From NCBI GenBank assembly GCA_947302185.1, contig CAMYVI010000038.1, forward strand, positions 1 through 14,093: DNA of 14,093 nucleotides, read 5' to 3'. The translations under genes and the position numbers were made by a program. Every line of letters begins with the position of its first letter. The first letter of the stretch is position 1. Below the pieces are notes generated by a model, which searched no databases, was not told the DNA's origin, and saw nothing but the letters and a program-made list of their open reading frames with translations. Shown here in pieces: positions 7,505 to 14,093 of this stretch. Source of the DNA: an uncultured Lachnospiraceae bacterium (lineage in GTDB: Bacteria; Bacillota_A; Clostridia; Lachnospirales; Lachnospiraceae).

Positions 7505-8794
7505 TCACTGATTTGTTTCCGTCTCGGTAAGTACGGCATCCACTATAACATCCTCGACAAGTTCGCAGCCTTCCGGCAAGGTGATCATTACCGGTAACGA
7601 GTGGGTACCTGCCGTAAGCCCCGTAAGATCCACCGCCATATCAATAGAACCCGCATCAAGTGACTCCAGATTTTCATCGGATGCCTGTACCTTGATTTCC
7701 AAACGGTTCACCCCGAATACACAGTTCATTCCCTCAGCGAGGCCTGTCGTACGGATATCCTTGGTAGCGACGGATATTGATTTACTGTTGTAGGGCAGTA
7801 TCTGCACATTGACAAGAGCCATGCTGCTGACATCCTGCGCCAGCTTGATTCCTTCCGGCATCAGCCGGCTGAGATCAAGACGGATTTCCTGGTCGGACGT
7901 CGCGCCCTCTATATTAATAAGTCCCGAGTCGGCGGAAATCGTGATGATATTTCCGTTCTGTTCCAATAAAGCGAGCGCATCCTGACTTCCTACCACGGAT
8001 ACGGTCGAAGGCGTCATTGTTACCTTGCCGACCTGATATCCCGGTGCCGGTTCTCCGCTCGTCTCCGCCTGAATCGTGACGCCGCTGACCACTCTGTAAA
8101 GAGTTACATGAACAATTATATCATCCTCATCCATACTCAGGGTCAGATATGACATCTGGGCGTCCGTGAATTCCATACCGTTTCGGTCATAAATCTTAAT
8201 CTGAGGTTTCATGTCGCTGTCTTTTCTCAGGTTTGTCACATCGACATTGGCAGTAACCCTCTCGATGATATTGACCAGCGATCCCGGTCCCCGGATCGTC
8301 AGCGTATCGGGCGTCACTTCAAGCTTGCCTACTTCGTAGCCGTTTGAAGGTCGTGTCGTTCCCGTCGTCGCGGCGATGACGAAATCATTGCTGACCATAT
8401 CCTCAAGTTCAATGCTGATATTGCGGGGGGATGACGTCACATTGTCCGAAGTAATCCCCGGCACATTGATACTGGTCGGCACCATGACCGGATCCGTCTC
8501 AAAACTGATGATCTGTGTAAGATCGGCGGTAGCGGTGATGGAAGTCGGTGAAAGCCTTTCAACGTTCGATCTGTTCCCCCTGACCGTGACATTCACTGTA
8601 TCGTAATTATCCGATATCCTGTAGGATTGACCCATGGATTCAACATAAGACGAATTTACGACCATGACCGGTATATCTGTGAAGGTCATGGTCATAATCG
8701 GATCATTAAAATTCGTAATAATCAGCCATATCAGTATGGCAACAGCGAGTGCCGCCAGCTTCAGGCCAGGATGCTCAAGCAGTTTTTTCTTCAT
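7505..8794 (-). CDS. cdaR: CdaR, YbbR-domain regulator of diadenylate cyclase
   Basis: CdaR is a membrane-anchored extracytoplasmic protein that binds CdaA and modulates its c-di-AMP output. The 429-residue protein has a short basic N terminus, one transmembrane helix at about 9-27 (GLKLAALAVAILIWLIITN) and an outer part readable as four YbbR-like repeats. Repeats two and three share the pattern GYxVGKxxxTPxTxxxxG followed by a short helix, at roughly residues 150-185 and 255-290. The first repeat contains the typical YbbR phrase FTDIPVMVVN. The start codon overlaps the cdaA stop in a TAATG junction at 8792-8796, which indicates translational coupling and a matched supply of both partners. 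No enzymatic residues are expected. The downstream gene is HPr, not the glmM usual in Bacillota. Confidence 0.93.
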   Translation of the reverse strand: MKKKLLEHPGLKLAALAVAILIWLIITNFNDPIMTMTFTDIPVMVVNSSYVESMGQSYRISDNYDTVNVTVRGNRSNVERLSPTSITATADLTQIISFETDPVMVPTSINVPGITSDNVTSSPRNISIELEDMVSNDFVIAATTGTTRPSNGYEVGKLEVTPDTLTIRGPGSLVNIIERVTANVDVTNLRKDSDMKPQIKIYDRNGMEFTDAQMSYLTLSMDEDDIIVHVTLYRVVSGVTIQAETSGEPAPGYQVGKVTMTPSTVSVVGSQDALALLEQNGNIITISADSGLINIEGATSDQEIRLDLSRLMPEGIKLAQDVSSMALVNVQILPYNSKSISVATKDIRTTGLAEGMNCVFGVNRLEIKVQASDENLESLDAGSIDMAVDLTGLTAGTHSLPVMITLPEGCELVEDVIVDAVLTETETNQ

Positions 8795-9657
8795 TACTTT
8801 GCCTGTCCTTTCCAGATATGGAATTTCTTTTCCTCTCTTCCCTGCATCGTATCCTTCTGGACCAGATGAAGTTGTTCTCTGAGTTCACTCGGAGTTACCC
8901 CGGTCTCAAGATGTCCCATATAAGAATAGGAAACTCTGCCTGTCTCCTCCGAAACAACTATCGTAAAGGCATCGCTTTCTTCACTGATACCCAGAGCTGC
9001 TCTGTGTCTTGTTCCGTATTTCTTACTGATTGAAACATTTTCGGAAAGAGGCAGATAACATGTAGCGGCAACGATCCGCTCACCTCTCATGATCACAGCA
9101 CCGTCATGCAGAGGGGTATTATGTTCAAATATGTTAACGAGCAGCTGTGAGGAGACGAGTGAGTCGAGTGGAATTCCCGTATTAATATACTCAGTCAGAA
9201 AGATATTCTGCTCGATAACGATCAGCGCACCTGTTCTTACTTCGGCCATCTCATTCACTGCCCGAATGATCTCATTGATAGTAGTGTCGGAATATCTCAG
9301 TACTTCCCGGCCGCTGTCGAACGGAAGCACTGACGTAAATGTCCTTCTGCCCAGCGACTCCAGTGCTTTTCGCAGTTCCGGCTGAAAAATAATGAGCAGG
9401 GATAAGAGCGCGATAGACGCCAGTTTCGATACGAGCCAGAGGATCGTGGACAGCTGGAACAGCCATGCAAATACTATGAATATGATAACAATCAGAAATC
9501 CCTTGAGAAGCGTGTAAGCCCTGGTCCTCTGAACCCACTCCATGAACATGTAGAGCAGAAACGTGAGGATCAGTATTTCCACAACATCATTGGCATGTAC
9601 CCTCGGCAGGTACAGGCGTGAAAAGAAATTGGCGATTTGTTGAAGAAATGCGGACAC
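8794..9657 (-). CDS. cdaA: Diadenylate cyclase CdaA (c-di-AMP synthase)
   Basis: CdaA condenses two ATP into c-di-AMP, the essential second messenger that controls potassium and osmolyte uptake and cell-wall homeostasis in Bacillota. The 287-residue protein has three N-terminal transmembrane helices (about 25-40, 51-68 and 71-92) and then a cytoplasmic DisA_N domain. Catalytic motifs DGA at residues 185-187 and GTRHRA at 215-220 are intact, as is the following SEESDAFTIVVSEETG segment. The length matches the CdaA (DacA) class of about 270-290 residues. Translation starts at GTG 9657, six bases after a strong AGGAGG at 9664-9669. The gene follows the 342-residue membrane protein by 62 bases and is coupled to cdaR by overlapping stop and start codons. 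Confidence 0.97.
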   Translation of the reverse strand: MSAFLQQIANFFSRLYLPRVHANDVVEILILTFLLYMFMEWVQRTRAYTLLKGFLIVIIFIVFAWLFQLSTILWLVSKLASIALLSLLIIFQPELRKALESLGRRTFTSVLPFDSGREVLRYSDTTINEIIRAVNEMAEVRTGALIVIEQNIFLTEYINTGIPLDSLVSSQLLVNIFEHNTPLHDGAVIMRGERIVAATCYLPLSENVSISKKYGTRHRAALGISEESDAFTIVVSEETGRVSYSYMGHLETGVTPSELREQLHLVQKDTMQGREEKKFHIWKGQAK

Positions 9658-9663
9658 TTCGCT

Positions 9664-9669
9664 CCTCCT
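9664..9669 (-). promoter_or_regulatory. Strong ribosome binding site supporting a GTG start for cdaA
   Basis: AGGAGG on the minus strand, six bases before GTG 9657. Its strength and spacing fix the non-ATG start of cdaA. Confidence 0.8.
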
Positions 9670-9719
9670 AATGATGTGCTATCGCAACTGCAGGATACTT
9701 GAAAGAGTTACGTTTACTG

Positions 9720-10748
9720 TTACAGGTTTCTCAGAGAGTCTTCCAGCCTCTGTTCAAAGTCTACATCCGAAGATTCATTGTTTGAAACTGTCGGAGCCGG
9801 TTCCTCCGAGTCAGGGTCGGAATATCTGTTGCTGCTCTCGATTTTTCTTACTTTATTCTTATAAGAATACTCTTTCGGGACAGCCTTCACGAAATAATAA
9901 TAATCGTCGTCTTCGAACTCCAGGGTCTCGGTCCTGCTGTAATCGATCGAAAGGAAAAAGAACTGAACGATCAGAGCGATCACGACTGTAAATATATCTC
10001 CGATCATTATCATGGAAATATTGAAATGAGTCTCGACGACAGCGTTTCCGAGAATAATGAAGAATACGTATGTCACCGCTCCGACAAGTGTCGCAACAGT
10101 AAAGGAATGCGCAAATCCGAGACGGCGAATAGCATAGACAATAACAATAACCGCCGATATAGCCAGAATATTCACGATCATGCCGCTGTCTGATACCAGT
10201 CCTCCGAGAAGCAGGGTGAGTCTTTCCATATACTCACTCTGATCCAAAGTCGCGAGCAGATCCTTATTTCTGGTAAGAGAATCGATCATATAATAGGTAA
10301 CACACCCGCTGGCCACAGCGACCAGTGATACCGGACGTCTTCTCAGCCCGAAACAGATCGGAATAAGCGCGGGCATCCCGAAATACATACCGATCGGCAT
10401 CAGGATGAGCCCCAGCGAATCATCAGGTACAAATCTGAGGAAAAGGAACAGCAGGATGAGCAGAACAACAAGTGTAACCGCTCCCGCATCAATACCTATC
10501 ATGAATGCGTGTCCTATGATGAACCCTGCAGAACACAGAGGGATGACACGCAGGGGGAGCACAGAACACAGGAGTGCGGCAATCAGCATTATGAAGACAT
10601 TTGAAAAAACACTGTCTGTCGAAAAAGCCACACTGATCCAGTAAAAACAGAGGAAAGCAAGCAGGGCTTTAAGTACAATATCGATATATATGGTCTGCCT
10701 TGCATAGGCGGCTTTCATTTTTTCCTTTAATTCCAGCAACATCGTCAT
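9720..10748 (-). CDS. Polytopic membrane protein of unknown function upstream of cdaA
   Basis: The 342-residue protein has a short N-terminal cytoplasmic helix (1-18) and about eight or nine hydrophobic segments between residues 20 and 268. A hydrophilic tail of about 70 residues follows. The tail opens with the acidic-aromatic stretch EFEDDDYYYFVKAVPK at 277-292 and ends in a Ser/Glu/Asp-rich stretch (SSDVDFEQRLEDSLRNL). I recall similar proteins, with the same tail motif, beside cdaA in other Lachnospiraceae, sometimes labelled 'ABC transporter permease'; I see no permease signature or ATPase partner here. The proposed start, ATG 10748, has its GGAAGG about 12 bases upstream, which is long, and ATG 10742 (residue 3) is an alternative. 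Its place between the 126-residue membrane protein and cdaA suggests an envelope or c-di-AMP-related role, but that is inference only. Confidence 0.8.
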   Translation of the reverse strand: MTMLLELKEKMKAAYARQTIYIDIVLKALLAFLCFYWISVAFSTDSVFSNVFIMLIAALLCSVLPLRVIPLCSAGFIIGHAFMIGIDAGAVTLVVLLILLFLFLRFVPDDSLGLILMPIGMYFGMPALIPICFGLRRRPVSLVAVASGCVTYYMIDSLTRNKDLLATLDQSEYMERLTLLLGGLVSDSGMIVNILAISAVIVIVYAIRRLGFAHSFTVATLVGAVTYVFFIILGNAVVETHFNISMIMIGDIFTVVIALIVQFFFLSIDYSRTETLEFEDDDYYYFVKAVPKEYSYKNKVRKIESSNRYSDPDSEEPAPTVSNNESSDVDFEQRLEDSLRNL

Positions 10749-10794
10749 ATTTTTTACGATCCTTCCTTACTCCGAAACAGGATTTATTCTTCAT

Positions 10795-10832
10795 CGCGCA
10801 ATACTCGTGACTTCAGTCGTGAGATACGCGCG
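10795..10832 (-). other. Symmetric imperfect hairpin in the leader of the 342-residue membrane protein gene
   Basis: Read on the minus strand, the 38 bases fold as a near-symmetric stem. It has CGCGCG paired with TGCGCG (one G-U wobble), a TAT/TAT internal loop, CTC with GAG, an AC/AC internal loop, then GAC with GTC closing a TGAA tetraloop. It lies in the 109-base gap after the 126-residue protein gene (10749-10857) and ends 46 bases before the next start. No U-run follows, so it does not look like an intrinsic terminator. It could be an RNA stability or processing element, a protein-binding dyad or chance. The rest of the gap holds only the ribosome binding site region; I see no convincing promoter. 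Confidence 0.35.
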
Positions 10833-10857
10833 TAAGGTTCTTGAAGTGAAAGCAGAC

Positions 10858-11238
10858 TTACTGCATACGAAGCAGCCGCCTCAGTTTTGTGAGGTATTCC
10901 TGAACATTTCTCTTAGCCCTGCCATAACGCATAAGAGATGATATATAAGCTATCGCAAGATAGATTCCCACTATCAGAATATACCCTATCAACAGCCATG
11001 ACCCGAGTACCTTAAGATTGATAGAGTCTATGTTATTGAGCAGGTACTCAAGATTACCGGCAACGATCAGAGCAAGAATCAGGACATATCCAATACTGGT
11101 AAATATCCATGCTTTGATCAGCTGAAGCGCCATATAATCAGTGCGGTAATACCGCCTGATGCGGATATCTTCACGCCCCTCCCCGTTCTCATAGCGGGCA
11201 AGATCTATCATAGCTTTTACTTTTTTCTCATACGGCAT
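10858..11238 (-). CDS. Small two-helix membrane protein of unknown function
   Basis: The 126-residue basic protein has a charged N-terminal cytoplasmic part (1-38) and two transmembrane helices at about 41-61 and 78-101. A short polar outer loop (NLEYLLNNIDSINLK) joins them, and the C-terminal cytoplasmic helix (102-126) is rich in Arg and Lys. Both termini should face the cytoplasm. AAGGAG at 11245-11250 lies six bases before ATG 11238, a good initiation site. I do not recognise a named domain. The adjacent order, this protein then the 342-residue polytopic protein then cdaA, suggests a conserved envelope module. A direct part in c-di-AMP signalling is speculation. The 114-base gap upstream is the longest in the window and could hold a promoter for the whole block. 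Confidence 0.75.
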   Translation of the reverse strand: MPYEKKVKAMIDLARYENGEGREDIRIRRYYRTDYMALQLIKAWIFTSIGYVLILALIVAGNLEYLLNNIDSINLKVLGSWLLIGYILIVGIYLAIAYISSLMRYGRAKRNVQEYLTKLRRLLRMQ

Positions 11239-11312
11239 AATGAACTCCTTGCAGAAAAATGAATCTTCAGCGCGCAGACGCCGTCGCGGTAACGATCACC
11301 GGAAGACAGTTT

Positions 11313-11340
11313 CTTATCGCTGAACTTATTTACATAGCAA
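11313..11340 (-). promoter_or_regulatory. Weak candidate promoter ahead of the membrane-protein/cdaA block
   Basis: On the minus strand TTGCTA (11335-11340) and GATAAG (11313-11318) are separated by 16 bases. Each matches four of six positions of the sigma-A consensus TTGACA/TATAAT. The site lies in the 114-base gap after comF, about 75 bases before the start of the 126-residue protein, and is AT-rich compared with the GC-rich remainder of the gap (about 11265-11295). The match is weak and may be chance. I saw nothing else identifiable in this gap apart from the ribosome binding site at 11245-11250. Confidence 0.25.
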
Positions 11341-11352
11341 AAAGCGTAATTA

Positions 11353-12117
11353 TTAGTATGATACCATAAATCCGCCGCCAATGCAAACCGACAGGAAATA
11401 GATTCGGGAGATTCCGGCTGCACGAAGGGCGCCGGCTCCCGCATCAACCGTCGCACCAGTAGTATATATGTCATCTACGATAAGAGCGCTGTGCACATCG
11501 GAGAGTCCCGGTCCGGCTTCCAGTACTCTGGCGAGATTAGCGTATCTTTCCTTCGCAGACAGATTTTTCATCGCAGCTGTTGAATCTTTTCTCCGGAGAC
11601 CGTCCGGCACCAGTCTGATCCCGCTCTCCTCCGAGACCGCTCTCGCTATCACTTCAGCCTGGTTGTAGCCTCTCTCCCGTTTTCTCTCCGGGTGGATCGG
11701 TATGGGGACAATAACCTCCGGCTTCCACACTGCGAGTTCGCTTCTGGCCGATCTCGCGGCATATATTCCCATAGTTTCACCGTACTCTTTACGGCCTTTA
11801 TATTTCAGGCAGCTTACAGCCTCCCTCATCACCGAATCATAGATAAAAATGCCGATTCCCTGATCGTAAAGGTGGTGTGTCTTCTCACAGTCGGAACACA
11901 AGACTTCGAAGTCTTCGACCGGCTTGCCGCATTTTCTGCAGCGTCTGCTCTCTATGACCGGCAGACGCGTCTCGCATTCGGGACAGATATACTCTCCCGC
12001 CGGCGCCGGACGGTGACAGATCATGCAGCGCCTCGGATAGAGCAAGTCGACGGCAGTCTTAACAAAACAGGCTTTTACGGTACCTATTCTCAAATACCCG
12101 GGCCTCCTTCCGTGCAT
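11353..12117 (-). CDS. comF: ComF-family phosphoribosyltransferase-like competence protein
   Basis: ComF-family proteins are cytoplasmic and needed for natural DNA uptake in competent species; in others the role is unclear. The protein has up to 254 residues. Four Cys-x-x-Cys pairs at residues 31/34, 45/48, 60/63 and 74/77 form the N-terminal zinc-binding region. The phosphoribosyltransferase domain has RKRERGYNQ at 145-153 and the PRPP-binding loop ALIVDDIYTTGAT at 211-223. The start is uncertain. ATG 12117 (used here) has only GGAG about 11 bases upstream, whereas TTG 12093 lies nine bases after a strong AAGGAGG (12103-12109) and still gives 14 residues before the conserved LLYPRRC. TTG may be the true start, shortening the protein to 246 residues. 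The gene follows recD2 by 18 bases, so the two are probably co-transcribed. Confidence 0.92.
   Translation of the reverse strand: MHGRRPGYLRIGTVKACFVKTAVDLLYPRRCMICHRPAPAGEYICPECETRLPVIESRRCRKCGKPVEDFEVLCSDCEKTHHLYDQGIGIFIYDSVMREAVSCLKYKGRKEYGETMGIYAARSARSELAVWKPEVIVPIPIHPERKRERGYNQAEVIARAVSEESGIRLVPDGLRRKDSTAAMKNLSAKERYANLARVLEAGPGLSDVHSALIVDDIYTTGATVDAGAGALRAAGISRIYFLSVCIGGGFMVSY
12103..12109 (-). promoter_or_regulatory. Strong ribosome binding site that may select a TTG start for comF
   Basis: AAGGAGG on the minus strand, nine bases before TTG 12093. It falls inside the longer comF frame from ATG 12117, so one of the two starts is not the main one. Confidence 0.55.
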
Positions 12118-12135
12118 CGTTCTGCCCGCTCCGGA

Positions 12136-14093
12136 TCATAAATCATCCGTTTCTTCATCATCGAGCTTCATCAGCTCGAGTATCCTTTCGTCGAGGGACG
12201 TATACCTCGGCTGCCGGGCAGTATTTTCAATCATATTTCTGATCGTCTCTTCACTTCCGAGGAGCATCACACACTTTCTTGCACGTGTGACCGCTGTGTA
12301 GAGAAGGTTCCTTGAGAAAAGCATTCTCGGACCCGAAAGGAGCGGGAGAATGACCGCAGGGTATTCGCTTCCCTGAGATTTGTGGATCGTAACGGCGTAA
12401 GCGAGCTCGAGTTCCTCAAGGTTCGAGAAGGGATAGTCAACAAAACGGCCTTCATCGAACTCGATAGTCAGAATACTGGCAAATTCATTGATTGCCCGGA
12501 TCGTTCCCATATCGCCGTTGAAGATTCCCTGTCCGTGATCCACGACGACGCCGTATCTGCCGCTCTTTACCTCCCACTCGATCTGATAATTGTTCCTGAT
12601 CTGCATCACCTTGTCGCCGACCCGGAACTTATTGTCGCCGAAGACCTTCTCGGCCTTATCATCCGAGGGAGGATTGAGATATTCCTGAAGGATACGGTTC
12701 ATCCTCTCTACGCCGAGGGCACCCTTGCGCATCGGAGACAATACCTGTATGTCAAAAGGTTTTGCGTCCACATATCCCGGTAATTTATCCCGGACCAGTT
12801 CGATAATGTTGCTGATGATCAGGTTCGGATCCGACCTCTTCAGAAAGAAAAAGTCCCTGCTCTTGTTGCCGAGTTCGATCTGCCGGCCGGAATTGATCTT
12901 ATGGGCGTTCACAATAATGTCAGAAGATGCTGCCTGACGGAAAATTTTGGAAAGACGCACGCTGCGGAACACTCCGGATTTCAGCATATCCCCGAGTACC
13001 GCTCCCGGTCCCACCGAGGGGAGCTGGTCGACATCCCCTACGAGGATAAGTCGTGTCCCGACCGGCAAAGCGCACAAGAGGGAATGCATCAGAAAGATAT
13101 CCACCATGGACATCTCATCGATAATGACGACGTCGGCCTCCAGAGGGTTCTGCTCATTTCTCTCAAAACGGACACTCTCTCCCATTTCATCCGACATGGA
13201 ACTGATTTCGAGCAGCCTGTGAATTGTCGACGCTTCATACCCTGTAGTCTCTGTCATCCGCTTGGCTGCACGGCCGGTGGGCGCTGCGAGACGTATTTCC
13301 AGATTCTCCGATTCAAAGAACCTGAGCATTTGATTGATCGTTGTAGTCTTCCCGGTACCGGGACCTCCCGTCAGAATAAAGAGACCGTATTTGGCGGCAC
13401 AGAGAATGGACTGCTTCTGCTCCTCCTCCAGAATGATGTTTTTGTTCTCGTCCCGTGCAAGAACATGCATAAGACGCCTCTCTATATCCCGGTCCTCATC
13501 AGCGGCGACGCGTACATTAAGGTCAATGAGCATGCGGGCAGCATTCAATTCGAGGTAGTAATAATGAGCCAGATAGACGATGCGGTTCTTCCCCTCCGAC
13601 ATACTCGGTTCGGGGTAATCCTCGTCCGCCATGTGGTTGCGGATTATGATTTTCCTCTCGATTGCAAGAGACATGATCTGGCGCTCCACATCGCCGTCTG
13701 TCACGCCGAGCAGATCCGCAGTTCTCCCGATCAGGTCCCATTCGGGCAGATATACGCTCCCGTCACCTGAAGCCAGCCCGAGAACATAGAGGATCCCGCA
13801 TCGGATTCTGTAATCCGAATCCTGAGCAATTCCGATCCTGGCTGCTATGGCATCGGCAGTCTTGAACCCGACGCCCTGAATGTCTTCCGCAAGCCTGTAA
13901 GGATTTTCTTTAAGGATGGTATACATCTCCTCCCCGTATTTCGTGTAGATCTTCACGCCGAGCGCAAGACTCACTCCGTACTGCTGAAGAAAAAGCATCG
14001 CTGCCCGCTGGCTTCGCTGGGCGTCTGCCTGCTTCGCAATCTCCCTTGCTTTCTTCATACTGATGCCTTTGATCTCAGAAAGTCTTTCGGGTT
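12136..14093 (-). CDS. recD2: RecD2-type superfamily 1 DNA helicase (5' end cut by window)
   Basis: RecD2 is a RecBC-independent 5'-3' DNA helicase linked to DNA repair and replication-fork maintenance. The frame is open to the right edge, leaving 651 or so residues; family members have about 720-760, so roughly the first 90 are missing. The edge sequence PERLSEIKGIS runs into the frame before the internal Met at 14058, so that Met is not the start. Counting from it, helix-hairpin-helix repeats occupy about 1-75 (for example QGVGFKTADAIA). The helicase motifs are GGPGTGKTT at 231-239 (Walker A), DEMSMVD at 314-320 (motif II), GDVDQLP at 341-347, TIHKSQGSE at 557-565 and YTAVTRARK at 587-595. 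An SH3-like insert lies near 475-545. All core motifs are intact. It is followed by comF after 18 bases. Confidence 0.95.
   Translation of the reverse strand, partial: PERLSEIKGISMKKAREIAKQADAQRSQRAAMLFLQQYGVSLALGVKIYTKYGEEMYTILKENPYRLAEDIQGVGFKTADAIAARIGIAQDSDYRIRCGILYVLGLASGDGSVYLPEWDLIGRTADLLGVTDGDVERQIMSLAIERKIIIRNHMADEDYPEPSMSEGKNRIVYLAHYYYLELNAARMLIDLNVRVAADEDRDIERRLMHVLARDENKNIILEEEQKQSILCAAKYGLFILTGGPGTGKTTTINQMLRFFESENLEIRLAAPTGRAAKRMTETTGYEASTIHRLLEISSMSDEMGESVRFERNEQNPLEADVVIIDEMSMVDIFLMHSLLCALPVGTRLILVGDVDQLPSVGPGAVLGDMLKSGVFRSVRLSKIFRQAASSDIIVNAHKINSGRQIELGNKSRDFFFLKRSDPNLIISNIIELVRDKLPGYVDAKPFDIQVLSPMRKGALGVERMNRILQEYLNPPSDDKAEKVFGDNKFRVGDKVMQIRNNYQIEWEVKSGRYGVVVDHGQGIFNGDMGTIRAINEFASILTIEFDEGRFVDYPFSNLEELELAYAVTIHKSQGSEYPAVILPLLSGPRMLFSRNLLYTAVTRARKCVMLLGSEETIRNMIENTARQPRYTSLDERILELMKLDDEETDDL

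Noticed and set aside
9720..10748. ABC transporter permease assignment for the 342-residue protein
   Set aside because: No permease signature or neighbouring ATP-binding subunit is visible, so only 'membrane protein of unknown function' is supported.
10755..10794. Possible small protein starting at the ATG at 10794, minus strand
   Set aside because: It runs about 41 codons into the 342-residue gene in another frame, has no ribosome binding site and no recognisable content.
10749..10857. c-di-AMP (ydaO/kimA) riboswitch ahead of the cdaA block
   Set aside because: That riboswitch class needs a longer and more complex fold with conserved motifs; the gap is only 109 bases and holds one simple imperfect stem.
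12901..13770. 289-residue plus-strand open frame
   Set aside because: It is antisense to recD2, which shows every helicase motif in the other strand; no domain or initiation signal supports it.

Overview
The window looks like a chromosomal stretch from a Gram-positive anaerobe of the class Clostridia, most likely Lachnospiraceae. This is inferred from the diadenylate cyclase/YbbR pair, an HPr of the 'GLHLxPA ... LGACVK' type, a secreted DacF-like carboxypeptidase with a C-terminal membrane anchor, strong AGGAGG ribosome binding sites and moderate GC. No 16S or other marker gene is present, so the family assignment is not proven. Every supported gene lies on the minus strand, so biological order runs from high to low coordinates.

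Right end (about 14093 to 11353): the RecD2 helicase, cut by the window edge, is followed after 18 bases by the ComF-type phosphoribosyltransferase. This is a DNA-processing and competence pair.

Middle (about 11238 to 5683): two membrane proteins of unknown function (126 and 342 residues) precede cdaA (c-di-AMP synthase), cdaR (its YbbR-domain regulator, start codon overlapping the cdaA stop), an unusual HPr-family phosphocarrier and a D-alanyl-D-alanine carboxypeptidase. The glmM gene that usually follows cdaA-cdaR in Bacillota is absent here. The block therefore joins second-messenger synthesis, carbon-state signalling and peptidoglycan trimming.

Left end (about 5668 to 1): surface-glycan genes follow. 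They are a UDP-galactopyranose-mutase-like FAD protein, a GT-C-like polytopic membrane protein, rfbF and rfbG (CDP-glucose synthesis and 4,6-dehydration), and a CapK/PaaK-like adenylate-forming enzyme cut by the left edge. rfbF and rfbG give CDP-4-keto-6-deoxyglucose, a precursor of CDP-linked (di)deoxyhexoses. The remaining pathway genes would be expected beyond the left edge.

Gaps are short throughout. The longest are 114 bases (11239-11352) and 109 bases (10749-10857), and no stretch over 300 bases lacks a gene. From cdaA to the left edge no gap exceeds about 31 bases, and several genes overlap or abut. I see no intrinsic terminator, tRNA, rRNA, CRISPR array, insertion sequence or clear riboswitch. 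The most noteworthy points are the two orphan membrane proteins beside cdaA, the non-canonical HPr, the apparent transcriptional link between the c-di-AMP/cell-wall block and the glycan block, and a symmetric imperfect hairpin in the leader of the 342-residue membrane protein.
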